Shown: positions 5,338 through 10,799 of the stretch, piece after piece
How the letters are laid out: the number at the start of each line of letters is the position of its first letter
How positions within the stretch are numbered: the stretch's first letter is position 1
Source: Bacillota bacterium
GTDB taxonomy: Bacteria; Bacillota; UBA4882; UBA8346
Reading direction: 5' to 3'
DNA length: 15,049 nucleotides
NCBI GenBank assembly: GCA_023401925.1
Contig: JAEXDA010000012.1
Coordinates: forward strand, 1 to 15,049
Program-made: the position numbers and the translations under genes
The notes under the pieces: model-generated
Databases searched by the model: none
Told to the model about the DNA's origin: nothing
The model's input: only the letters and a program-made list of their open reading frames with translations

Positions 5338-5661
5338 TCAAAAACCTCCTTTAAAAATTGAAAATCAACTAAAAACAGATTCCTAAAGATTATTATCCCG
5401 CGATATAAATAAGAATATCCTCGGAAAAATAGAATTTTTTATGAGAACTCCATTTTCTAATTGAATATAAATGAATATGTCAGCACATCCAGGGTAAAAA
5501 TTTCCGGTCCCCTTTAATGTAAAATATACCCAAACAACAAACATATTCCAAAATTGAAAAAATTGATTATTCATTAAATTTGTGTTACGATATTGGAAAA
5601 TAGATGAAATTAGCTGGCCGTTTTAAAAAAAAGAACTATTGGTTGTGATTTATTGGTTGAA
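5338..5661. other. Gene-free region: csp leader and promoter
   Basis: These 324 AT-rich bases hold no convincing gene. The right part contains the candidate csp promoter; bases 5338 to about 5516 would be the transcribed leader. The left end is the csp ribosome-binding site. The stretch from 5552 to 5661 lies behind the promoter and downstream of the YkuD gene; I see no terminator in it. Confidence 0.5.
5523..5551 (-). promoter_or_regulatory. Candidate sigma-A promoter of csp
   Basis: On the minus strand TTGGAA (5546-5551) and TATATT (5523-5528) are 17 bases apart, matching the consensus at four and five positions. Transcription from here would give an untranslated leader of roughly 180 bases, the length known for thermosensing csp leaders. 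Confidence 0.4.
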
Positions 5662-6000
5662 TTAATTGGAGCTAATAATAACTTTCGTTCCGAGCGGTAT
5701 TACTCTGGAAAGATGGAGGACTTCGGCGTTATACATTCGAATGCATCCTTTGGACACTTGCCTACCGATCGACCCCGGATCGTTCGTTCCGTGTATGCCA
5801 TAATGAGGTTTATTTAACCCCATCCACATGGCTCCATACGGTCCGCCTGGATTGGGGACTTTATTAATAATCCAAAATCTACCGGATGGAGTCTTATTCA
5901 AAATGGTTCCAATTCCAACCGGGTATGATTGAATAACTATATTATCGTCCAATAGATAAAGCCTGCGTTTCCCCAAGGAAACTATTATTGAATAGGCCAT
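5662..6000 (-). CDS. L,D-transpeptidase, YkuD domain, no signal peptide
   Basis: The 112-aa protein consists only of a YkuD catalytic domain. The motif HGTNDPGSIGRQVSKGCIRM is complete, with His70, Ser83 and nucleophile Cys86. YkuD enzymes form 3-3 cross-links or attach proteins in peptidoglycan using the Cys thiol. There is no signal peptide, no LysM domain and no membrane anchor, unlike most secreted family members; short versions of this kind are found in spore-formers, where mother-cell expression is possible. I chose ATG 6000 because AAGGG is eight bases upstream; the two possible starts just before it (GTG 6009, ATG 6006) sit almost on the site. It is divergent from the 70-aa cysteine protein gene. 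Confidence 0.9.
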   Translation of the reverse strand: MAYSIIVSLGKRRLYLLDDNIVIQSYPVGIGTILNKTPSGRFWIINKVPNPGGPYGAMWMGLNKPHYGIHGTNDPGSIGRQVSKGCIRMYNAEVLHLSRVIPLGTKVIISSN

Positions 6001-6170
6001 AATCATCACCCTTAAGCATGGTATGCATCATACAAACCAATTGTTTATAGTTCGGAGAATTTGATTTTAAGAGCAGATAGGAAGGATTTTGGCAGGCGAC
6101 GTATAAATTACTCAACAATTTGCTTTACGGTTGTTTTTAATAAAATACTTACAAAGAAAGAAGACAACGC

Positions 6171-6383
6171 ATGCAGCAACCAGAAAAACGGATTGAAATT
6201 TTCGAAGGCTATTGTCCAGTACTGAAAGCAAGTCATACTATCCAAGTCCTCTATACTCTGACAAAGGTTGGTAATGAACCGCCGGTTTATGAGGCTTTTT
6301 CCTTTGATTGTGACAACATGGAAAATTGTACTGTGGAAGATTGTCCAATCGGAGCGAGAGTTGATGATTCGTTCGAGTTCTAA
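6171..6383 (+). CDS. 70-aa four-cysteine protein, unknown
   Basis: This small protein starts MQQPEKRIEIFEGYCPVLKA and has four cysteines at positions 14, 47, 53 and 58, the last three in CDNMENCTVEDCP. Such spacing could bind a metal. A long antisense ORF overlaps it, but the plus-strand reading has the more protein-like composition and a start with purine-rich AAAGAAAGAAG a few bases before it, though not a classical site. I do not recognise a named family. The gene precedes a possible frameshifted membrane ORF and the acetyltransferase on the same strand. Confidence 0.6.
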   Translation: MQQPEKRIEIFEGYCPVLKASHTIQVLYTLTKVGNEPPVYEAFSFDCDNMENCTVEDCPIGARVDDSFEF

Positions 6384-6399
6384 TAGTGATTTACGGATA

Positions 6400-6650
6400 A
6401 TGATTACTAAGGCCTCGTCAAACCCAAACAACCGGTCCGGGTCCCTTCCAAAACCGGACGCTATTTTCATCGACTACGCGGTATTTATGCAGGCGTATTC
6501 ATCCTTGCTGGCGTTTTTTTATTGCTGCCGGGGTTTGATTATTTATTTCCAAATCCCGGCAACCCCAAAAAGGTAACAGATGCTCCAGGCTTTGAGTCAT
6601 GTTTTTTTCGACCGACATTCATTAGACAGCACCAGGAGGAGAAAACTTAA
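6400..6650 (+). pseudogene. Possible frameshifted small membrane protein
   Basis: Read from ATG 6400 the frame gives MITKASSNPNNRSGSLPK and then loses protein-like character. In the neighbouring frame from about 6454, bases encode GRYFHRLRGIYAGVFILAG followed by VFLLLPGFDYLFPNPGNP, a convincing basic segment plus membrane helix, ending at TAA 6648-6650. One extra A in the A4 run at 6450-6453 would join the two into one protein of about 83 residues with one helix. The second frame has no start codon of its own. It may be a recent pseudogene, a sequencing error, or chance. No family recognised. A strong 11-bp hairpin (6527-6560) lies inside the helix-coding part. Confidence 0.35.
6527..6560. 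repeat. Strong 11-bp stem-loop
   Basis: GCCGGGGTTTG (6527-6537) pairs with CAAATCCCGGC (6550-6560), one G-U pair, 12-base loop. GGGGTT (6530-6535) could instead pair with AACCCC (6561-6566), so two exclusive folds exist about 90 bases before the acetyltransferase gene. Confidence 0.4.
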
Positions 6651-6652
6651 AA

Positions 6653-7147
6653 ATGATGATTGAAACCGATAGGTTATTTCTAATTCCGTTAACAGTTACT
6701 CAACTAAAATCATGGATAGAGAATATCTCCGCTTTGGAAAAAGAGTTAAACTGTATCTACCGGGGGGAACCTATGAATGGCATATTTTTTGATATTGTAA
6801 AAGGACAATTAAAAATTCTTATCGAAGATGAAGTAAATTATTTGTATCATACTTTTTGGTTTCTAGTGCGCAAGTCAGACGGGATTGTTGTCGGATCTGC
6901 TGATTTTAAAGGCCGGCCTAACACCGACGGCGAAGTGGAGATTGGGTACGGACTTGGCAAGGAGTTTGAGCATAACGGCTACATGTCAGAAGCAGTTAAG
7001 GCCATGTGCCAATGGGTTATGAAGCAAAAGCATATTTCCCATGTAATCGCCGAAACCGATATAGACGGCATTTCATCTCAGCGAATATTGAAACGATGCG
7101 GTTTTAAACTGTATAAGCAAGGAGATACCCTATGGTGGAAATTATGA
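6653..7147 (+). CDS. GNAT acetyltransferase, RimJ/RimL-like
   Basis: The 164-aa protein has the features of the RimJ/RimL branch of the GNAT superfamily: the opening IETDRLFLIPLT, a beta-4 strand VVGSADFKGRP, EVEIGYGLGKEFEHNGYMSEA carrying the acetyl-CoA pyrophosphate-binding turn (about residues 103-113), and the final DIDGISSQRILKRCGFKL. It transfers an acetyl group from acetyl-CoA to a protein N-terminus or a small amine in the cytoplasm; the substrate is unknown. AGGAGGAG lies upstream of the ATG, and a second ATG follows at once, so the start may be one codon later. AAGGAG near the 3' end would serve a small overlapping ORF from 7132. Confidence 0.9.
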   Translation: MMIETDRLFLIPLTVTQLKSWIENISALEKELNCIYRGEPMNGIFFDIVKGQLKILIEDEVNYLYHTFWFLVRKSDGIVVGSADFKGRPNTDGEVEIGYGLGKEFEHNGYMSEAVKAMCQWVMKQKHISHVIAETDIDGISSQRILKRCGFKLYKQGDTLWWKL

Positions 7148-7350
7148 GGGATATGCAAATTTGGGATATTCACCTGGAATCCGGATTGCAGAAAGATTTA
7201 TCCGTGTCGAGGGAATCATTGGAATCAGCCGTCATGCCGAGTTGGATAAAATGTTATGGATGGTTCAAATCCATTATCCAACCCGTCTCTCCTCCGAACG
7301 GCAAAAATAAACAGCCTAAAATTCGATCCGTCTTTCGTTTTCTTGCATAG
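7132..7350 (+). CDS. Doubtful 72-aa ORF overlapping the GNAT gene
   Basis: The ORF begins with AAGGAG seven bases before ATG 7132, an excellent site for coupled translation, overlaps the GNAT 3' end by 16 bases and runs 35 bases into the end of the convergent zinc-finger gene. The product (MVEIMRDMQIWDIHLESG and on) resembles nothing I know. A different frame over the same DNA, with GIRIAERFIRVEGIIGISRH and TAA at 7308-7310, looks at least as protein-like but has no start. It may be a remnant whose frame is broken. Confidence 0.25.
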   Translation: MVEIMRDMQIWDIHLESGLQKDLSVSRESLESAVMPSWIKCYGWFKSIIQPVSPPNGKNKQPKIRSVFRFLA

Positions 7351-8122
7351 CCTTATAGGCTTGTAGTTCACTCCGAATACCGATCAATGCATCGTTATAT
7401 AGCTCCCCGCATTTAGGACATATGAGTACCGGGACGCTTTCTACAACAATATCTTGTGGATCAAAACAATAAGTTACATCTGTTAAAATGGGAGCGGCTA
7501 TGCCTCCACAACTGCATTCCGTTTCAGCCAAATTATAATCAAAAGATGTATGCTCAATCATTTCCAATAATTCAGCGCATAATGGAGACATTTTCTCCCC
7601 TTCGTTTATATTGGCTTTCAATAGGATGATATATTGGTCTTGTGAGAAACTTATCAATAGTTTGCCACTGTCAATCTTACTTTCTGTAAGGTAAGCTAAC
7701 CGCTGATGAATTTCTTTGTTCTCCGGATTGAACCTAGTAATAACTTTTAAAATTTTACCGGTAGTTATCAAACGCTCCATAGCAATTTTCCTATGAATGC
7801 AAATCCGATGAGGATCAGGCCGATAATTATATTGAGTCGGACTCGGAAAAAGCACGATTCTTTTTTCAATTAATTCTTTTACCTCTTTTGTAATATCAAT
7901 CATCCGGCTTTTACCGATAATTTTCTGGATAGTTTTCAAAATGACTTTTGCTTGTCGTTCCTCAATACCAAACTCAACGCCTTCTTTCTCAATCATAGGG
8001 GAATTCGCCACAAGAGTTAAAAATTTCAATTTGGATTGTTGCTCTTTTGAAAGTAGAATGAGATCTTCAATCTTGCCCTTATAACTGATTTTGTCATTAC
8101 TTACAATTTCAATTTCCAACAC
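7316..8122 (-). CDS. Protein with C-terminal YgiT-type zinc finger
   Basis: The 268-aa protein ends with a recognisable YgiT/MqsA-type zinc-binding module: ECSCGG (Cys203, Cys205), a beta region, DIVVESVPVLICPKCGELYND (Cys235, Cys238). The phrase VESVPVLICPKCGE is the hallmark of that family, but the first pair is C-x-C instead of the usual C-x-x-C. Residues 1-195 show no family I recognise; they are charged and mixed alpha/beta, with EERQAKVILKTIQKIIGKSR as a helical segment. In MqsA-type antitoxins the finger is N-terminal and followed by an HTH; here it is C-terminal with no HTH or toxin next to it. The start is GTG 8122 with GGAGG eight bases upstream. The gene is convergent with the acetyltransferase. 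Confidence 0.75.
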   Translation of the reverse strand: MLEIEIVSNDKISYKGKIEDLILLSKEQQSKLKFLTLVANSPMIEKEGVEFGIEERQAKVILKTIQKIIGKSRMIDITKEVKELIEKRIVLFPSPTQYNYRPDPHRICIHRKIAMERLITTGKILKVITRFNPENKEIHQRLAYLTESKIDSGKLLISFSQDQYIILLKANINEGEKMSPLCAELLEMIEHTSFDYNLAETECSCGGIAAPILTDVTYCFDPQDIVVESVPVLICPKCGELYNDALIGIRSELQAYKAMQENERRIEF

Positions 8123-8299
8123 TTGTCAGACCTCCAGGAATGGTGTAATAAATTTTTATGGGTACTTCTTGTTCTTTCAATGAGATCCTCCATGAAAAAT
8201 AATAATTCGATAGAAAAATCTCTTTTATTAGGGAAATATGTTTAACAAAAAGTCCCTCCGCTTTTCCAACAAAATGCAGCAAGGTATTGCAGAGCTAAT

Positions 8300-8637
8300 T
8301 GGATCGATTTTAAAAAAATTGTGACTTGCCTGAGTAAAAGTTATTGGGCAAATCAAAGAAGCAAAGAAAAAATTAAAGACTCGATAAAAATTCAATTTGT
8401 ATTGGAATTTATGATACGGAAAAAATGATTGGTTTTGCACGGATTGTTACTGATTATGCAACAATGTTTAGGCTATGTCATGGAATCATTGATGAACAAT
8501 ACCGGGGAAATGGGCTGGGGAAAAAACCAATTGAGTCCCTAACCCAAATGGAAGAGTTAAAAGGAATGTTTGGTGTTTTGGCAACCCGTGACGCCCATGG
8601 ATTATATACAAAATATGGGTTCAAACGGGAACCGTAA
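8300..8637 (+). pseudogene. Frameshifted GNAT acetyltransferase
   Basis: Two frames together encode an acetyltransferase. The first (about 8300-8385) gives IVTCLSKSYWANQRSKEKIK, matching the SYWAxxRS segment of a known GNAT subgroup. The second gives CIGIYDTEKMIGFARIVTDY, then DEQYRGNGLGKKPIE (the acetyl-CoA loop) and ATRDAHGLYTKYGF, ending at TAA 8635. The frames join if one A is added to the A5 run at 8386-8390. No start codon or ribosome-binding site is found for the first part, so the N-terminus has also decayed or is missing. The intact C-terminal part suggests a recent event or a homopolymer sequencing error. An internal ATG at 8425 lacks a site and would give only the C-terminal half. 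Confidence 0.75.
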
Positions 8638-8661
8638 AAATATACGAGACGAAATCCGGAC

Positions 8662-8786
8662 AAAAAAAGGTGCTGTCGCGAAAGGGTTTAGTCAATCCGA
8701 TTGAAAACAATTATCGCCAAAAGATAGGCAATAATTTACATGTTCGATATCCCTATCAAGTAAATTTCTTTTGCGACAGCTCTTTT
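8662..8786. mobile_element. MITE-like element with IS-type inverted ends
   Basis: The ends GGTGCTGTCGCGAAAG (8669-8684) and, reversed, AGAGCTGTCGCAAAAG (8768-8783) share an exact GCTGTCGC core (8672-8679 and 8773-8780). Both are flanked by A/T runs. The roughly 120 bases contain no gene. Inside are three hairpins: TCAAT-CCG-ATTGA (8692-8704), AATTATCGCC with GGCAATAATT (8709-8736), and AATTTAC with GTAAATT (8733-8766), the last with a small inner GATA/TATC stem. Together they form a cloverleaf. The end motif resembles that at 14926-14940. On the minus strand the closing stem is followed by a T7 run, so it could also terminate the LysM transcript. Confidence 0.6.
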
Positions 8787-8820
8787 GGTTAATGGAATCC
8801 GCTCTAAAAGATTTTCAGGG

Positions 8821-9123
8821 TTATCTTCTGCCGCTGATTGGAATGCATATGCTCTGTCCCCGTTGAAGATTGACATTGGGATTAGCGGCGGCCAGTACAT
8901 CCACGGAAATTCCATATCGTCTCGCCAAGCTACCAAGGGTGTCCCCCCGTTGAACCGTATAGGGCCGGCAGCGCTGCCGGTCAGGTTGGCCCTGATAAGG
9001 TTGACCGTAGTACTGGTCTGGTTGACCATACCGATCGGGTTGGCCTTGATAAGGTTGACCATACTGACCAGGCTGACCTTGAGATGGTTGACCATATTGA
9101 TCGGGTTGATTATACCTTGACAT
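8821..9123 (-). CDS. LysM protein with N-terminal Pro/Gln/Tyr repeat
   Basis: The 100-aa protein has two parts. Residues 1-49 are repeats of QPDQYGQPYQGQP type with no hydrophobic residues. Residues 54-96 are one LysM domain (YTVQRGDTLGSLARRYGISV, then AANPNVNLQRGQSICIPI) with all core positions kept. LysM binds N-acetylglucosamine glycans, so it probably attaches to peptidoglycan or spore cortex. There is no signal peptide; in spore-formers such proteins can be made in the mother cell and put on the forespore, like coat and cortex proteins such as SafA. I chose ATG 9123 because GGGGGAG is ten bases upstream; the frame is open 14 codons further. CATATTATG upstream comes close to a sigma-K -10 box. 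Confidence 0.88.
   Translation of the reverse strand: MSRYNQPDQYGQPSQGQPGQYGQPYQGQPDRYGQPDQYYGQPYQGQPDRQRCRPYTVQRGDTLGSLARRYGISVDVLAAANPNVNLQRGQSICIPISGRR
8980..9115. repeat. Coding tandem repeat in the LysM gene
   Basis: Degenerate repeats built on TTGACCATAC / TTGGCCTTGATAAGG code for the QYGQP/QGQPDR units of the LysM protein. The units differ by small indels, so the copy number can change by slippage without losing the frame. Confidence 0.6.
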
Positions 9124-9462
9124 TTTGTTATATCTCCCCCATTTTTTAAAAGTCTTTACTATCATAATATGGAGGAAAAGGATTGCTGATAATTTTTAAA
9201 AGCATATTTTCAATGGCATAAATTCGACCGGGATTTATAGAATTCGCCGGATTCAATACGGATGGTTTCTTGACCTACTTTGCAAACTTTTATCGAAGAT
9301 TATATACACCTCGATGCTTCTTCTGTGCCGGTACGTTTTTTTACGCGCGCATCCCCTTATCCTGCCGATATAGACAAGGACTGGAAATAGATTATGTCGA
9401 ATATATTCATCAATAATATTGGCTTTTGCAGGAGCCTACTGGCACCGGAAAGGGGTTAGCAA
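9124..9462. other. Gene-free region between LysM and TPR genes
   Basis: These 339 bases lie between divergent genes. The left end is the LysM leader and its possible promoter. The right end carries the AAAGGGG site of the TPR gene and a small stem, GGCT/AGCC, at about 9421-9436. I found no gene, clear sigma-A promoter or known RNA in it. Confidence 0.5.
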
Positions 9463-9948
9463 GTGGATACACCGATTATTAAAAAGATCTCATATTTTCG
9501 AATCATCCCGCAATTGTTATTGATTGTCGTTTTGACTTTTCTATTTGAATTCTTCGGACTAGTACCTGATTTATTTATGGCTTTCGTATATTCCTATATT
9601 ATTTTGATACTCTATCGGTATTTGATTCGATATACCTTAACAGTTGAACATGTAAAGGGTATTCATCGGATGAAAAAAGGCCAATTTGAGGAAGCAATCA
9701 AAAATTTCTCCAAAAGCTATGAATTTTTTGATCGCCATCGCAACCTCGATAAATGGAGGAGCATATTATTTTTGAGCCCCGGCCAATATGGATATCGGGA
9801 AATGTCGTTAACCAATATCGCTTTCGCTTATAGCCAATTGGGTAATGGTGATAAAGCGAGAGAATATTACCAATCCTGCCTTAAAGATTATCCCCATAAC
9901 GGCCTGGCAATATCCGCAATCAATATCATAAATTCCGCAGGCAAATAA
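9463..9948 (+). CDS. Membrane-anchored TPR protein
   Basis: The 161-aa protein has a short cytoplasmic start, two close hydrophobic segments (about residues 13-30 and 34-56) that make a membrane hairpin, and a soluble part with tetratricopeptide-like helices: GIHRMKKGQFEEAIKNFSKS (65-84), then NIAFAYSQLGNGDKAREYYQ (118-137) followed by CLKDYPHN. The TPR signature positions (G, A, Y, A, P) are present. TPR domains bind protein partners, here probably at the inner face of the membrane; the partner is unknown. The start is GTG 9463 with AAAGGGG seven bases upstream. The gene stands alone; a hairpin without U-tract follows it. Confidence 0.8.
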   Translation: MDTPIIKKISYFRIIPQLLLIVVLTFLFEFFGLVPDLFMAFVYSYIILILYRYLIRYTLTVEHVKGIHRMKKGQFEEAIKNFSKSYEFFDRHRNLDKWRSILFLSPGQYGYREMSLTNIAFAYSQLGNGDKAREYYQSCLKDYPHNGLAISAINIINSAGK

Positions 9949-9965
9949 TATACCGGCATTAAAGT

Positions 9966-9993
9966 GGGGAAAAACTACCGAAGGTATCTCCCC
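9966..9993 (+). terminator. Hairpin after the TPR gene, weak terminator
   Basis: GGGGA/TCCCC and an inner TACC/GGTA close on a GAA loop, 17 bases after the stop codon. There is no T run after it, so it may be a stability element or an inefficient terminator. Confidence 0.3.
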
Positions 9994-10206
9994 TATTGAA
10001 GGCTCATTATGAAAATCCAATCCACAAAGCTTATAAAATTCGCTTACGAAAACTCGCTTTAAAAATGAATGTGGAACTATCGATTAAAGATTCGTCGGAT
10101 TCATCGAATTTAATATGGAGTTGTCACTACAATTTTTCCGGCTGATAATTTCATTCGATTGTTATTCTAACACATAGGCGTGCACTTTAAGCCACGGCGG
10201 ACGGAA

Positions 10207-10229
10207 CAACTATTAATTATTAATAGTTG
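10207..10229. repeat. Perfect 10-bp hairpin
   Basis: CAACTATTAA and TTAATAGTTG flank a TTA loop about 50 bases before the doubtful 69-aa ORF. No proper T run follows on the plus strand (CTGTTTC). It is equally possible as an operator palindrome or a weak terminator. Confidence 0.5.
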
Positions 10230-10278
10230 CTGTTTCATCTTCATAATCAATTAAAAAATAATTACCAGAGAGCTTATT

Positions 10279-10488
10279 GTGAAAATGACCAATCTATACA
10301 ACCAGGCGGGTAAAATAGAACAAAAACGCAACGAATTAACAGTCAGTTCCAGGGAGGCCACCACAGCCCAGATGAAAATCATGGGTGAATTGAAACGTCA
10401 AAGCAGTTTGGCGCGAAAATCAATCCCGTTCGGGCTCCCGGAAGAAAAATGGCCTGCATTCAGCTTCAGGGCTGGCCAGTATGGGTAA
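10279..10488 (+). CDS. Doubtful 69-aa hypothetical protein
   Basis: The ORF begins at GTG 10279 (AGAGAG six bases upstream) or at ATG 10285. The product is polar and probably helical (KIEQKRNELTVSSREATTAQ, then MGELKRQSSLARK) and ends in FSFRAGQYG. No family recognised. It is listed because it has a site-like sequence and a protein-like composition and stands in the 850-base gap between the TPR gene and the ger operon. Small basic helical proteins occur in spores, but nothing specific supports that here. Confidence 0.35.
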   Translation: MKMTNLYNQAGKIEQKRNELTVSSREATTAQMKIMGELKRQSSLARKSIPFGLPEEKWPAFSFRAGQYG

Positions 10489-10799
10489 AAAATAAAGACT
10501 GCAACCCACGAACTAAGCGAATAATGAAAGAACAGCCAATTGGAGTGAGACCCTTCTTCCACAAGTCCTGGAGAAGAGTCTCCGGGATTTACGTAAATAC
10601 TTTTGAGGCTGGTAAACTACTCCGCCTTCCGACCCCAAATATACGTTCAGACTTTTCCATTGAAAATTATTATAAATGGATACCAACTGTGCATTTTGTT
10701 TATACTTATTTTTATGATGGACAAAAAATAAAATCTCAATTAATGTGAACATCTCCACGTATCCCGATTTTTGCTTTTGCCTTTCCATAAGGAGAACTC
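10489..10799. other. Leader and promoter region of the ger operon
   Basis: Two overlapping ORFs on opposite strands cover these 311 bases, and neither looks real. The region holds a GGAGA/TCTCC stem near 10570-10583, the palindrome ATTTACGTAAAT (10587-10598) and, at the right end, AAGGAG for the first ger gene. A forespore sigma-G promoter would be expected for such an operon, but I found no convincing match. Confidence 0.45.

Larger units (their letters stand above)
9949..10278. other. Gene-free region after the TPR gene
   Basis: No gene is convincing in these 330 bases. They contain the hairpin 9966-9993 and the 10-bp palindrome 10207-10229. An imperfect inverted repeat (ATTAAAGATTCG against CGAATTTAAT) lies near 10082-10115. 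Confidence 0.5.

Noticed and set aside
5383..5574. 63-aa ORF in the csp leader
   Set aside because: It starts upstream of the predicted csp promoter, has no ribosome-binding site and is rich in residues expected from AT-rich DNA.
6108..6470. 120-aa minus-strand ORF
   Set aside because: It is antisense to the 70-aa four-cysteine protein, lacks a ribosome-binding site, and its composition is less protein-like.
8736..9120. Long ORFs in other frames over the LysM gene
   Set aside because: They are open only because the repeat DNA is free of stops; the LysM frame has the domain and the ribosome-binding site.
10449..10788. Overlapping ORFs on both strands before the ger operon
   Set aside because: Neither has a ribosome-binding site; the one on the plus strand overlaps the 69-aa ORF, and the minus one ends in the same non-coding stretch.
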